A stretch of DNA of 64,000 nt from an uncultured Caulobacterales bacterium (GCA_938009235.1 CALLIK010000009.1:62001-126000); one strand, 5' to 3'; numbered from the stretch's first letter, positions 16,273-24,967 are shown. A program made the numbers and translations. The notes: generated by a model not told the origin, from the letters alone.

Positions 16273-16676
16273 GCGCACAAAGTGGTAGCGAGATGCTATT
16301 GAAAATGAAGGCCTCTGATGGCGCGTTCACAACCGTCGCGGGTCTGCGGACGAAAACCCTGCGCCTCAATGCGCGGCCTGTGGATGTGACGGACACGGAG
16401 TCCCGAGGCTGGAAAGAGCTTTTGCCGGGCGCGGGTATTCGAACCGCAGAAGTATCAGGGGCAGGGGTGTTTCGGGACTCGGATGCTGATGGCCTCATCC
16501 GCACCGCATTTTTTGAACAGTCGGTACAGGATTGCCAATTCATCATCCCAGGTTTTGGTCGCATAGAGGGCGCGTTCCTTGTCACGGGATTGAACTATGC
16601 GGGGGCGTATAATGGGGAAGCTCAGTTTGATTTGAGCCTCGCCAGTGCGGGCGTTCCAAGCTTTGTAGCGCTATGA
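16269..16676 (+). CDS. GTA major tail tube protein (g9, TP901-1 type)
   Basis: 135-residue TP901-1-family major tail protein. Features include the N-terminal SGSEMLLKMKASDGAFTTVAG, the TLRLNARPVDVTDTESRGWK segment and a C-terminal FLVTGLNYAGAYNGEAQFDL. It polymerises into the tail tube around the tape measure. It is coupled to g8 and g10 by 4-base overlaps. Confidence 0.91.
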   Translation: MSAQSGSEMLLKMKASDGAFTTVAGLRTKTLRLNARPVDVTDTESRGWKELLPGAGIRTAEVSGAGVFRDSDADGLIRTAFFEQSVQDCQFIIPGFGRIEGAFLVTGLNYAGAYNGEAQFDLSLASAGVPSFVAL

Positions 16677-16951
16677 GTAGCTATCGTCTCGGGGATAAAA
16701 TTGTGTCGGTTCTGGGGGAGGCAATGCGCCTTCGTTTGACCAATGCCGCCCTAGCCGAGATTGCGAATGTGTTGGAGACTGAGACCCCAAAGGCCCTCGC
16801 GGTGCGTCTACGTAAAGCGACCGTGTCCGACTGGAATGTTGTTCTAAAGGCGTTGGCAAACCCGCGTCCCACACGGTCATTATCAACGTCTGAATTGCGG
16901 CCTCTCATGCCGACGTTGAGCGCGGTTATCGCCGATGGATTAACGTCATGA
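16673..16951 (+). CDS. GTA family protein g10 (tail assembly)
   Basis: 92-residue member of the small 'gene transfer agent family protein' group. It shows RLTNAALAEIANVLETETPK and then LAVRLRKATVSDWNVVLKAL. It sits between the tail tube and the tail assembly chaperone and overlaps both by 4 bases, as in RcGTA. It is thought to help tail assembly, but there are no catalytic motifs and its exact role is not known to me. Confidence 0.85.
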   Translation: MSSYRLGDKIVSVLGEAMRLRLTNAALAEIANVLETETPKALAVRLRKATVSDWNVVLKALANPRPTRSLSTSELRPLMPTLSAVIADGLTS

Positions 16952-17130
16952 GTTGGCCTTTTAATTTGTGGCTTCGCGTGGCCGTAAAGCGGTTTGGACT
17001 CGCGCCATCTGAGTTCTGGGACATGCCTGTTGGGGACTGGTTGGCGCTGATGAAAGACGTTAAATCCCCTCGATTTGATCGGGCGCGTTTGGACGCATTA
17101 CTTGAACTTTATCCAGATGAAGGGAGCTAA
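16948..17130 (+). CDS. GTA tail assembly chaperone (g10.1)
   Basis: 60-residue phage tail assembly chaperone of the GTA type. It carries RVAVKRFGLAPSEFWDMPVG followed by DWLALM, the family core with conserved Phe-Trp and the Asp-Trp-Leu segment. The position is fixed by a 4-base overlap with g10 and a single-base gap to the tape measure gene. The small size is normal. Confidence 0.88.
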   Translation: MSWPFNLWLRVAVKRFGLAPSEFWDMPVGDWLALMKDVKSPRFDRARLDALLELYPDEGS

Positions 17131-17131
17131 C

Positions 17132-17557
17132 ATGGACCCAATAGATACTGTGACAACACAGGCGGCAGAGGCATTGGATGCCTTTGCGAATGGCGCAGCG
17201 CAAGAGGCTGCGGATAATCTCGCGGATGTGTTCGAAGCGGCAGGAGATAGAATAGCAGCGTCGTTGGAACAGGCCGCGCAAACGGGTAAATTATCCTTCA
17301 ATGATTTGGCAGAATCTATCCTGAATGATTTTGCACGATTGGCGGTATCTGAACTTATCACCGCCCCGTTGGAAGGTCTGGTGTCGTCGATAACGGGATC
17401 AATAGCGAGCGGTAGCGCAGCAGCCAAATCATCACCCGTCACCGTGAATTTGAACATGAATTCAGGCAATCAAAAACTAAGTGGCCCGCAAGCGTCGAGC
17501 GCGCAAATCGCGTCTCAGGTCGCACGCGCTGTCACCCAAGTTCAATCCCGAAATTAA
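17132..17557 (+). CDS. short GTA tape measure protein (g11)
   Basis: Tape measure protein that sets tail length. The ATG at 17132 is chosen because AAGGGAG precedes it by 5-6 bases, which gives 141 residues. The centre is helical and amphipathic (EALDAFANGAAQEAADNLAD, LAESILNDFARLAVSELI), with a hydrophobic patch LEGLVSSITGSIASG and a Ser/Asn-rich end. RcGTA g11 is longer (about 219 residues, from memory), so the tail here may be shorter. Base use around its end and the next gene is richer in A/T than in the head genes. Confidence 0.83.
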   Translation: MDPIDTVTTQAAEALDAFANGAAQEAADNLADVFEAAGDRIAASLEQAAQTGKLSFNDLAESILNDFARLAVSELITAPLEGLVSSITGSIASGSAAAKSSPVTVNLNMNSGNQKLSGPQASSAQIASQVARAVTQVQSRN

Positions 17558-17567
17558 GAGAGATATT

Positions 17568-18203
17568 ATGGAAAGTTTTCACGAGGTTCGATTTCCGATG
17601 CATCTCGCATTTGGTACAAGCGGCGGGCCGCGGCGGCCGATAGATATCCTTCAACTTGCCAATGGGGCAGAAGTTAGAAATGCAAAAGGGCAACATTCAA
17701 GACGAGAGTATAATGCGAGCGCAGGCTTAAAGACTGTAAAAGAAGCTACTGATATTATTGAATTTTTTGAATCCAGAAAAGGCGCTTTGTGTGGGTTTCG
17801 TTTTAAGGACCCATTGGACTATTCAAGCGGGATCCCTGTCTCTGAGATGGACCAAATCTTGGGCGAAGGCGATGGAGTGCGGACTGATTTTAACTTAGTG
17901 AAAATCTATGGTGAGGCTCCCTATAGCTATAGCCGTCCCATTTCTAAACCTGTTGACGGGACCGTTATTGTGGCCGTTGATGGCATCAAAACTGCGGTTT
18001 TGGTAGATTATACAACGGGACAAATTCGCTTCGATAATGCTCCAAAAATAGATGCAATTATTACGGCTGGTTTTGAATTTGATGTGCCCGTTAGATTTGC
18101 TTCAGACTCACTGGACATCAGCCTCGATGATTTCGAAGTCGCGCAGGTTCAGGATATTCCTTTGATTGAAATTCTATACCCGTCCGAGGTGCCGCATGGA
18201 TAG
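17568..18203 (+). CDS. GTA distal tail protein (g12, DUF2460)
   Basis: 211-residue DUF2460 protein, the distal tail ring of GTA particles. The ATG at 17568 follows AAGAGAGA and gives MESFHEVRFPMHLAFGTSGG. Conserved family stretches include IIEFFESRKGALCGFRFKDP followed by DYSSG, and late AGFEFDVPVRFASDSLD. It overlaps the hub gene by 8 bases. Codons are noticeably A/T-rich compared with the capsid genes, possibly reflecting weaker selection or exchange. Confidence 0.9.
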   Translation: MESFHEVRFPMHLAFGTSGGPRRPIDILQLANGAEVRNAKGQHSRREYNASAGLKTVKEATDIIEFFESRKGALCGFRFKDPLDYSSGIPVSEMDQILGEGDGVRTDFNLVKIYGEAPYSYSRPISKPVDGTVIVAVDGIKTAVLVDYTTGQIRFDNAPKIDAIITAGFEFDVPVRFASDSLDISLDDFEVAQVQDIPLIEILYPSEVPHG

Positions 18204-18816
18204 TGTCACAACGTTCTGCTCACTCTGGAAATTGACGCTTAAAAACAGCACGACCTACACGCTCACGGACCATGATGATCTTGTCAATTATGCGGGTGAT
18301 ATCTACGCGCCCCAACACGGTGCAGACGGTAGCCTCGTCGAAAGCCAGAACGGATTTACGGTGGATAGCGGAGAGGTGCGAACGCGATTGGACCTCCCGG
18401 GTTTATCGCCTCAATCCATACGCGACGGTATTTTAGATGGCGCGGCGTTGTCTCAATTTCGTCACGACTGGGATCGAAACGAAACCATCTTACAATCGAA
18501 AGGCCGTGTCGGAAACGTAAGACTTTCTGATCATGTCATTGAGGTCGAATGGTTGGGTCAAAGCAGTCTGTTGGATCGGAGTACGGGACGCGTATTTTCA
18601 CGCCAATGCCATGCCAGTTTTGGCGATGCGCGATGCGGTCTGAACGCAGCGAAATTTGAAACGGGAACAGTCTGCCAACGCAGCTTTGCAGCTTGCCGAG
18701 ATCAATTCGCGAATACCGTGAATTTCAGAGGCTTTCCATATCTACTCGGTGATGACTTACTCCAAGCGGGTGTCAGTACGAGTGATATTCGTGATGGGTC
18801 GTCGCGTTACACATGA
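18196..18816 (+). CDS. compact GTA tail hub (g13, DUF2163)
   Basis: Tail hub protein, 206 residues from the ATG at 18196. The N-terminal DUF2163 part is recognisable (YTLTDHDDLVNYAGDIY). Four cysteines remain (138, 147, 160, 167) in QCHASFGDARCGL and TVCQRSFAACR, followed by the conserved NTVNFRGFPYL. In RcGTA the hub is reported to hold an iron-sulfur cluster. Family members I know are near 290 residues, with about 60-70 residues between GTGTV and the last cysteines. That segment is missing here, bringing the cysteine pairs together. It overlaps g12 by 8 bases and g14 by 4. Confidence 0.86.
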   Translation: MDSVTTFCSLWKLTLKNSTTYTLTDHDDLVNYAGDIYAPQHGADGSLVESQNGFTVDSGEVRTRLDLPGLSPQSIRDGILDGAALSQFRHDWDRNETILQSKGRVGNVRLSDHVIEVEWLGQSSLLDRSTGRVFSRQCHASFGDARCGLNAAKFETGTVCQRSFAACRDQFANTVNFRGFPYLLGDDLLQAGVSTSDIRDGSSRYT

Positions 18817-19256
18817 GCGATTTATATACGCGGCAAGCCGCCTTGGCCTGCGCCCGCACATGGCTCGATACGCCGTACAGACACCAAGCGAGTGTGCGCG
18901 GTGTTGGCACGGATTGTCTGGGTCTCATTCGGGGCGTGTGGAGATCTCTTTATGGATCTGAACCTGAAACCCCGCCGAGCTATACGCCTGATTGGGCGGA
19001 GGTCAGCGGCGAAGAAACACTTCTAAACGCTGCGTATCGCTGGCTCACCCCAATTAATGAACCTGCAGCAGGTGACGTGCTTGTCTTTCGAATGGGACTT
19101 AACGCGCCTTGTAAACACATCGGAATTTTGAATTCAGACGACCGCATCCTTCATGCCTATTGGGGGAAGTCAGTTGTTGAATCTTATTTCGCTCCGTTTT
19201 GGCAGCGTCGCCACGTCGCCAGTTTTGCTTTCCCATCTCTGCACTCACACCTTTAA
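18813..19256 (+). CDS. GTA NlpC/P60 cell-wall peptidase (g14)
   Basis: 147-residue NlpC/P60 cysteine peptidase of the phage tail type, expected to cut recipient peptidoglycan during DNA delivery. The catalytic Cys35 is in GVGTDCLGLIRGVW, His102 in PCKHIGILNSDD and a third polar residue around His114 (RILHAYWG). The fold order C-H-H is intact. It overlaps g13 by 4 bases and precedes g15 by 14. Confidence 0.91.
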   Translation: MSDLYTRQAALACARTWLDTPYRHQASVRGVGTDCLGLIRGVWRSLYGSEPETPPSYTPDWAEVSGEETLLNAAYRWLTPINEPAAGDVLVFRMGLNAPCKHIGILNSDDRILHAYWGKSVVESYFAPFWQRRHVASFAFPSLHSHL

Positions 19257-19270
19257 GACAGGATTAGATC

Positions 19271-22200
19271 ATGGCCAATACTGTAGCCCCCGCCGCGCAA
19301 TTCGCAGGGCAAGCTCTTGTTAGAACTGCGAGCGCCATCGCGCTCAATACGGCGACGAGTTATATCAGCCGCGCCTTTGATACCCGCAGTTTAGAGGGGC
19401 CGCGATTAGACACGCTTCATGTGCAAACAAGCCGTGACGGCGCGCCAATGGCGAGAGTGTTCGGACGTGTGCGGCTGGCGGGGCAGGTCATTTGGGCGAG
19501 CCATGTCAGGGAAACATCGGTTGAATCGCCTGTGGGCGGTAAAGGCGGCGGTCCAACGCAGACTGATTATAGCTATTTCATCAGCTTTGCCGTGGGACTG
19601 TGCGAGGGGGAGATCGCGGGCGTTGACCGTATTTGGGCGAATGGTGCGCCCTTGGCGACATCTGGATTAGATATGCGTGTCTATACAGGATCGGAGGAGC
19701 AGCTCCCTGATCCTATCATCAGCGCAACAGAAGACGGCGAAGTTCCTGCCTTTCGGGGGACAGCCTATATCGTGTTCGAAGATTTTCCTTTGGCAGATTA
19801 CGGAAACCGCCTGCCGCAGTTGAATGTAGAAGTCGTTCGGACGGGGACGCGATCGGGCCGATTGGAGAACTTGGTTCAATCGGTGAACTTGCTGCCTGGA
19901 TCAGGTGAATTTTCCTATGCGACTGAGGGTGTTGAGGAAGGCGTGAGTCCGGGCGAAACGCGCGCGCTGAATATGAATAACTTATCAGGTAAACCCGACA
20001 TAGATTTGGCGCTAGATCAGTTACAGGCGCAGCTCCCGAACTGCCGCAATGTTTCGATTATTTCGTCATGGTTTGCGACATCGACGGATATCGCGACCTG
20101 CGCGATCAGGCCAGGTGTTGAACGCCGTGTTCGCAACATCAGGAACGCAACATGGCAAGTGGGGCGTGATGACAGGTCTAGCGCGCATGTCGTGAGTGTC
20201 GATGATGAAGACCGTCCCAACTTTGGCGGGACACCTTCGGATGATAGCCTAATCCAAACCATACAGGCCATCAAAGCACGCGGCATGACCGTGACGCTGT
20301 ATCCCTTCATTCTTGTCGACACGCCGGGGTTTCCATGGCGAGGACGGATGGCGGGCGTAGCTTCCGATGTGGAGGCATTTTTTGGAGCGTCTATGGCCTC
20401 AGATTTCAGCCTTGGTGCAGGGCCTGAACATCATAAATCCGTTGATGATGGGTTCAGAAACTTCATACTCAGTCACGCAAATTTAGCGCGGCGGGCAGGC
20501 GGTGTAGATCGCTTTATAGTTGGGTCTGAGATGGTCGGACTGACGACAATAAGAGATGCTGAAAATACCTTTCCAGCCGTAACAGAACTGGCCCGATTAG
20601 CGGGTGATGTGAGGGAGATTCTGGGCGCAGATGTAGACTTAACTTATGCTGCGGATTGGAGTGAATATTTCGGATTTCACCCTCAGGACGGGACGGAAGA
20701 TGTTTTCTTTCATCTAGACGAATTATGGTCCCACCCCGCTATCTCTGCGATTGGCATTGATGCGTATTTTCCATTGTCGGATTGGCGTGATGGGGAGCAC
20801 CTTGATAGCGCATTAGCGGCGTCCTCTACTGACGTTAATTACCTGTCTAATAACATTGAAGGCGGAGAGGGCTATGATTGGTATTATGCGTCAGATGCGG
20901 ACCGACTCTCCCAATTTCGCACACCCATAACGGACTGGACCTACCGCTATAAAGACCTTCGAAATTGGTGGGGTAATATTCACAGAAACAAAATAAATGG
21001 AACCTTGCAAACGCCAACAAATTGGGTGCCTGAAAGCAAACCCTTTTGGCTAACAGAAATTGGATGCCCTGCTGTTAGGTTCGGCGCAAATCAGCCTAAT
21101 TTATTTTCTGACGGTAAGTCAGATGAAAGTAATATTCCATATTTTTCAGATGGTTCACGAGACGATTTGGTTCAAAGACGTTATTTAGAAAGCTTGATTG
21201 AGTATTGGAATAGTCCCGAGATCAATCCCGTCTCAAACCTCACTGGCGCATCAATGATTGAGACGTCGGCCACTTCTGTTTGGGCATGGGACGCAAGGCC
21301 TTTTCCTGATTTTCCTGCGCGTCAGGATATTTGGACGGACGGCATTAATTGGCAAACAGGGCATTGGATAAATGGCCGCGTTGGCGGAGTGGTTTTACAA
21401 GACATCGTTGAGGATATTTGCGCTGAAGCAGGCTTATATAATATTGATGTGTCAGGCGTCACAGGTCTCGTTTCAGGCTATGTGATTGACCGCCCTATGC
21501 GAGCGCGAGATGCGTTACTACCGCTTGTAAATATCTATGAGTTGACGGTCTCCGAACAAGCGGGCCGTGTGAGTTTCGCACAGCCAAATACAGAAAAGCC
21601 GCAACCTATTTCATACGACACCTTAATTGCTAAAGAGGGCGGATCTATTGGGTTTTCTGTCGAGGATAATATGTCCTCTCTTCGGGATGTTCGATTGACA
21701 TTTATTGATGCCAGCCGTGAGTATCAAACAGCCACACTGTCTGCTCGAAATGAGTTGGCAGAGACGGTCAGGATAGGTGACTTTCAAGCGCCTATTGCGA
21801 TGGATGAGGGACAGGCGCGCCGCGTCGTTGATCGCCAACTTGCGCGGTCCGAACCATCACGGCGCGTGGCTAATTTAACCGTCACCCCTCTGGCCGCTGA
21901 TGCCCTGTATCCAGGAGCGGTGGTGACCTTGCCTGACACGCAAGGCCTTTGGATGATAGATCGTTTGCGGCAAGGCCTTCAGACGGATGTTGATTTGGTG
22001 GGTCTGCCTGATGGGGTTGCTCTGTCTGTAGTCGCGGGCATAGACCCTGCTGTGGCTCAATCCCCTGACTGGATTTCGGAACCTGTCGCTGTTGCCTTCG
22101 ATATGCCTGGAACGGAAGGTCTGCAAGTCGGGGCGTTGATGACCCCGTTTTTAACAACGGAACTCTCTCTCGAAGGTGTAACCGCCTCTGTTCAATCCCC

Positions 22201-22885
22201 CGTTCGCATAGGTGCGCTCCTGTCACCTCTCTCGCGGGGACAGGTTACGACATGGGATCGTCTCTCTGTGTTTGAGATGTGGATGCCGAGTGGAGCGTAT
22301 TTTGATGTACCAGAATCTGACGTAATGGCGGGTGATAATCACTTTGCGGTCGAAACCTCGCTTGGGTGGGAGGTTTTAGGCGCAGCTAAAGTAACGCTTA
22401 TCGCGCCAGAAACCTATCAGGTGCGGACACTTTTACGGGGCTTACGAAATTCTGACGATAATATGGTGGATGTCGTGCCCTCAGGCGCGCGCGTTGTGGC
22501 TTTAAATTCAGGTCTGGCAAGTTTGGATGTCTCGCCTGACTACATTGGAGGCTCTGTCGATATTGCGGTTCAGTCTTCGGGGCGGTCTGGCGTATCAGCG
22601 AGTCTGACCTATACGGCGGCGCATCTACGGCCGCTCTCTGTTGTGCATCTATATGCGGCTCAAGAGGGGGATTACACGCGGGTGAACTGGATTTCGAGGC
22701 GTTTGGATGGATTAGATGATATTGACCCAACGGCGTCGTTTGAAATCACATGGCCAGAGGGGGCTGTAATCGTGACTGACAATACCGCGATTATACCTGT
22801 AGTTTATGGATTAAAAACGCCTGTGACGGTGCGGCCGCTCCATCCGTTGACCTCAGAAGGTCGAGCCGTTGAAATAATCGTCTAA
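19271..22885 (+). CDS. GTA megatron / TIM-barrel host-specificity protein (g15)
   Basis: 1204-residue tail tip protein, the largest of the GTA. The N-terminal part (about 1-250) carries RGAPMARVFGRVRLAGQVIW-type features of tail tip proteins. A glycoside-hydrolase-like TIM barrel follows at about 300-730 (FIVGSEMVGLTTIRDAE, AISAIGIDAYFPLSDW, FWLTEIGCPAVRFG, MIETSATSVWAWDARPFPDF). A phage-tail-3-like region comes next (VSGYVIDRPMRARDALLPLV), then C-terminal beta-rich host-recognition domains. It forms the tail tip that contacts and penetrates the recipient envelope. There are no internal stops. It is slightly shorter than RcGTA g15 (about 1300 residues, from memory). Confidence 0.92.
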   Translation: MANTVAPAAQFAGQALVRTASAIALNTATSYISRAFDTRSLEGPRLDTLHVQTSRDGAPMARVFGRVRLAGQVIWASHVRETSVESPVGGKGGGPTQTDYSYFISFAVGLCEGEIAGVDRIWANGAPLATSGLDMRVYTGSEEQLPDPIISATEDGEVPAFRGTAYIVFEDFPLADYGNRLPQLNVEVVRTGTRSGRLENLVQSVNLLPGSGEFSYATEGVEEGVSPGETRALNMNNLSGKPDIDLALDQLQAQLPNCRNVSIISSWFATSTDIATCAIRPGVERRVRNIRNATWQVGRDDRSSAHVVSVDDEDRPNFGGTPSDDSLIQTIQAIKARGMTVTLYPFILVDTPGFPWRGRMAGVASDVEAFFGASMASDFSLGAGPEHHKSVDDGFRNFILSHANLARRAGGVDRFIVGSEMVGLTTIRDAENTFPAVTELARLAGDVREILGADVDLTYAADWSEYFGFHPQDGTEDVFFHLDELWSHPAISAIGIDAYFPLSDWRDGEHLDSALAASSTDVNYLSNNIEGGEGYDWYYASDADRLSQFRTPITDWTYRYKDLRNWWGNIHRNKINGTLQTPTNWVPESKPFWLTEIGCPAVRFGANQPNLFSDGKSDESNIPYFSDGSRDDLVQRRYLESLIEYWNSPEINPVSNLTGASMIETSATSVWAWDARPFPDFPARQDIWTDGINWQTGHWINGRVGGVVLQDIVEDICAEAGLYNIDVSGVTGLVSGYVIDRPMRARDALLPLVNIYELTVSEQAGRVSFAQPNTEKPQPISYDTLIAKEGGSIGFSVEDNMSSLRDVRLTFIDASREYQTATLSARNELAETVRIGDFQAPIAMDEGQARRVVDRQLARSEPSRRVANLTVTPLAADALYPGAVVTLPDTQGLWMIDRLRQGLQTDVDLVGLPDGVALSVVAGIDPAVAQSPDWISEPVAVAFDMPGTEGLQVGALMTPFLTTELSLEGVTASVQSPVRIGALLSPLSRGQVTTWDRLSVFEMWMPSGAYFDVPESDVMAGDNHFAVETSLGWEVLGAAKVTLIAPETYQVRTLLRGLRNSDDNMVDVVPSGARVVALNSGLASLDVSPDYIGGSVDIAVQSSGRSGVSASLTYTAAHLRPLSVVHLYAAQEGDYTRVNWISRRLDGLDDIDPTASFEITWPEGAVIVTDNTAIIPVVYGLKTPVTVRPLHPLTSEGRAVEIIV

Positions 22886-22923
22886 ACTATTGAAAAGACG
22901 CGGCCTGTCCCTATTTACCTAAC

Positions 22924-23850
22924 ATGGCAAAAAACCCCTACACATTACTCGGTGTTCCGAAAACGGCAACTGAGGCAGAGATTAAGTCAGCCTATCGAAA
23001 ACTGGCCAAAAAGCTCCATCCTGACTTGAATCCTGGTGATGCAAAGTCAGAGGCGGAGTTCAAAGAGGTCACGGCGGCTTATAACCTGCTCTCGAACCCT
23101 GATCTTCGCAGATCATATGATACGGGGCAGGTCGACGCGTCGGGACAACAGCAGAATCCATTTGGCGGCGGATTTCGCCATGCCAATGCCCAAGGTGGCA
23201 TGGATACAGGGTTTGGCGGCTTCGGTGGTATGGGCCAAGATGATATGTCCGACATGTTTTCATCTTTATTTGGGATGAATATGGGCGCTGGCGGAAGCCG
23301 TAGAGGCCCACAACCGCGCAGAGCGCCGCCGCAACAAGGCGAAGATGTACGCTATACGCTTAAAATGAGCTTAGTTGATGCGCTAAATGGGGGTGTTAAA
23401 GACCTTGGTAAAGGCCTGAAGGTCAAATTTCCAAAGGGGATCAAAGACGGCCAAACCGTTCGTCTGCGCGGCAAAGGGAAGCCGGGCGCTAATGGCGGAC
23501 CCGCGGGAGATGCCCGCGTTAAAATCGCTGTGCAGCCGCATAAACGTTTGTGGCGTGACGGGAATAACCTGTGGCTAGACGTGCCCATTTCCCTGACAGA
23601 AGCGATGAAGGGCACAAAGATAGAATTGGATCTGCCGACTGGAAACGTGGAGTTTACCGTGCCTGCAGCGACAAATACGGGCAAACGCTTCCGTCTAAAG
23701 GGGAAAGGTGTCCGCGCGAAAGACGAAACGGGTGACCTTATTCTGACAACGCAAATTGTGATGACAGATGGGGAACTCGCTGGAGCGCCAATTTTGTCCC
23801 AATATTTACCTGATGGTGAGAATCACGACCTTCGCAGAAAACTGGTTTGA
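22924..23850 (+). CDS. DnaJ/CbpA-type J-domain cochaperone
   Basis: 308-residue class B J-domain protein. The J domain (about 1-65) begins KNPYTLLGVPKTATEAEIKS and has the HPD motif in KKLHPDLNPG. A Gly/Phe/Met-rich linker lies at about 70-135, then a DnaJ C-terminal substrate-binding region (VRYTLKMSLVDALNGG; LWLDVPISLTEAMKGT). The zinc-finger cysteines of class A DnaJ are absent. It would stimulate DnaK. It lies 38 bases after the GTA megatron gene in the same direction and could receive read-through transcription. A part in GTA assembly would be speculation. Confidence 0.88.
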   Translation: MAKNPYTLLGVPKTATEAEIKSAYRKLAKKLHPDLNPGDAKSEAEFKEVTAAYNLLSNPDLRRSYDTGQVDASGQQQNPFGGGFRHANAQGGMDTGFGGFGGMGQDDMSDMFSSLFGMNMGAGGSRRGPQPRRAPPQQGEDVRYTLKMSLVDALNGGVKDLGKGLKVKFPKGIKDGQTVRLRGKGKPGANGGPAGDARVKIAVQPHKRLWRDGNNLWLDVPISLTEAMKGTKIELDLPTGNVEFTVPAATNTGKRFRLKGKGVRAKDETGDLILTTQIVMTDGELAGAPILSQYLPDGENHDLRRKLV

Positions 23851-23938
23851 TGAGGTCAAGGGAAATTTGTACCTTGCTGAACGGATCTTATTTCAAATAT
23901 TCAGGCAATGTTCAGGGGCAATACGCTAGAGACCTCAT

Positions 23939-24220
23939 ATGTTGAATAAACGTCATATCCTTTTGACCTCTATGGCTGCCGTTCTATCGTTCGGGTCCGT
24001 CAGTGCGCATGCGTACACCTATCGCGGACCTGTTGTGTTGGAAGCTCAGCGCTCGATCACGCCAGCCGAAGCGAAAGCTATTGCTAAACGCAAGGTGGAA
24101 AAAGGAAAATTCGTTGATATCTCCCGTAAGGGCGATACATATCGCGTTAGACTCATTGCTAAATCAGGCAAAGTCGTTGACGTTTTGATTGACGCGAACA
24201 CAGGACGCGTGAAAAAGTAG
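23939..24220 (+). CDS. periplasmic PepSY-domain protein
   Basis: 93-residue exported protein. A signal peptide occupies residues 1-26 (MLNKRHILLTSMAAVLSFGS, cleavage near AHA-Y). A PepSY domain follows: ITPAEAKAIAKRKVEKGKFV, then YRVRLIAKSGKVVDVLIDAN and TGRVKK. PepSY proteins often accompany PhoPQ-like two-component systems, and here the response regulator starts 34 bases downstream, so they likely form one operon. It could act as a periplasmic input or target of the sensor (inference). Confidence 0.83.
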   Translation: MLNKRHILLTSMAAVLSFGSVSAHAYTYRGPVVLEAQRSITPAEAKAIAKRKVEKGKFVDISRKGDTYRVRLIAKSGKVVDVLIDANTGRVKK

Positions 24221-24254
24221 GCTCTGTTGTCTCTTCCTGACGAAAGACCACCAT

Positions 24255-24932
24255 ATGCGAATTCTAATTGTTGAAGATGATGTTGATCTTGGGCGTCAGC
24301 TCAAGTCTGCGTTTAAAGATGCTGGTTATGCGGTTGATGTCGCAAAAGACGGCGAGGAAGGTCACTTCCTTGGCGATACAGAACCTTATGATGCGGTGAT
24401 CCTCGATTTAGGACTACCGCTCATTGATGGTGTGAGCGTTCTACAAAAATGGCGTGCTGACGGAAAAAAATTCCCAGTTCTAATTCTAACAGCTCGTGAT
24501 CAATGGTCCGAGAAAGTGGCTGGATTCGATGCTGGCGCTGATGATTACCTGACCAAGCCATTTCATGTTGAAGAACTAATGGCACGTTTGCGCGCATTGC
24601 TGCGCCGAGCTGCTGGTCATACGACAGATACGATCGAGCTAGGGGATCTCATGGTCGATAACCGCGCCGCTCGGGCTTTTGTTGATGGTATGGCGATCAA
24701 ACTAACAAGCCACGAGTTCCGTTTGCTTTCCTATATGGCCGCTCATAAAGGGCGCGTAATTTCACGTACTGAATTAGTCGAACATATTTATGATCAAGAT
24801 TTTGATCGTGATTCAAACACGATCGAAGTTTTTGTAGGTCGGTTGCGGAAAAAAATCGGGACACAGCGTATCGAAACTGTCCGCGGTCTGGGATATCGTC
24901 TTCTAGATCCAGACTCCGAAAATTCTGACTGA
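24255..24932 (+). CDS. OmpR/PhoP-family response regulator
   Basis: 225-residue response regulator. The receiver domain (1-115) has acidic pocket EDD at 7-9, phosphoacceptor Asp51 in DAVILDLGLPLIDG, and the conserved Lys in DDYLTKPFHVEEL. The winged helix (about 130-222) shows KLTSHEFRLLSYMAAHKGRV and IEVFVGRLRKKIG. It pairs with the PhoQ-like kinase 35 bases downstream. Targets are not visible. Confidence 0.92.
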   Translation: MRILIVEDDVDLGRQLKSAFKDAGYAVDVAKDGEEGHFLGDTEPYDAVILDLGLPLIDGVSVLQKWRADGKKFPVLILTARDQWSEKVAGFDAGADDYLTKPFHVEELMARLRALLRRAAGHTTDTIELGDLMVDNRAARAFVDGMAIKLTSHEFRLLSYMAAHKGRVISRTELVEHIYDQDFDRDSNTIEVFVGRLRKKIGTQRIETVRGLGYRLLDPDSENSD

Positions 24933-24967
24933 TCTATGACGCCTGATTTTCCAGCGGATTAAATTTC

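Larger units (their letters stand above)
7805..22885 (+). mobile_element. RcGTA-type gene transfer agent locus with its own activators
   Basis: Contiguous, codirectional block holding gafYZ and the complete structural set in RcGTA order: TerS, TerL, portal, g3.5, protease, capsid, g6, g7, g8, g9, g10, g10.1, g11, g12, g13, g14, g15. No integrase, replication, repressor or lysis gene is present, and the flanks are ordinary chromosomal genes without direct repeats. That argues for a domesticated GTA rather than a prophage. GTA particles package random host DNA and deliver it to relatives. Lysis and receptor functions would have to be encoded elsewhere, as in Rhodobacter and Caulobacter. All structural frames are open, so particle production looks possible. 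Confidence 0.9.

Noticed and set aside
7805..22885. Intact prophage
   Set aside because: No integrase, repressor, replication or lysis genes and no flanking repeats. Gene order is exactly RcGTA-like.
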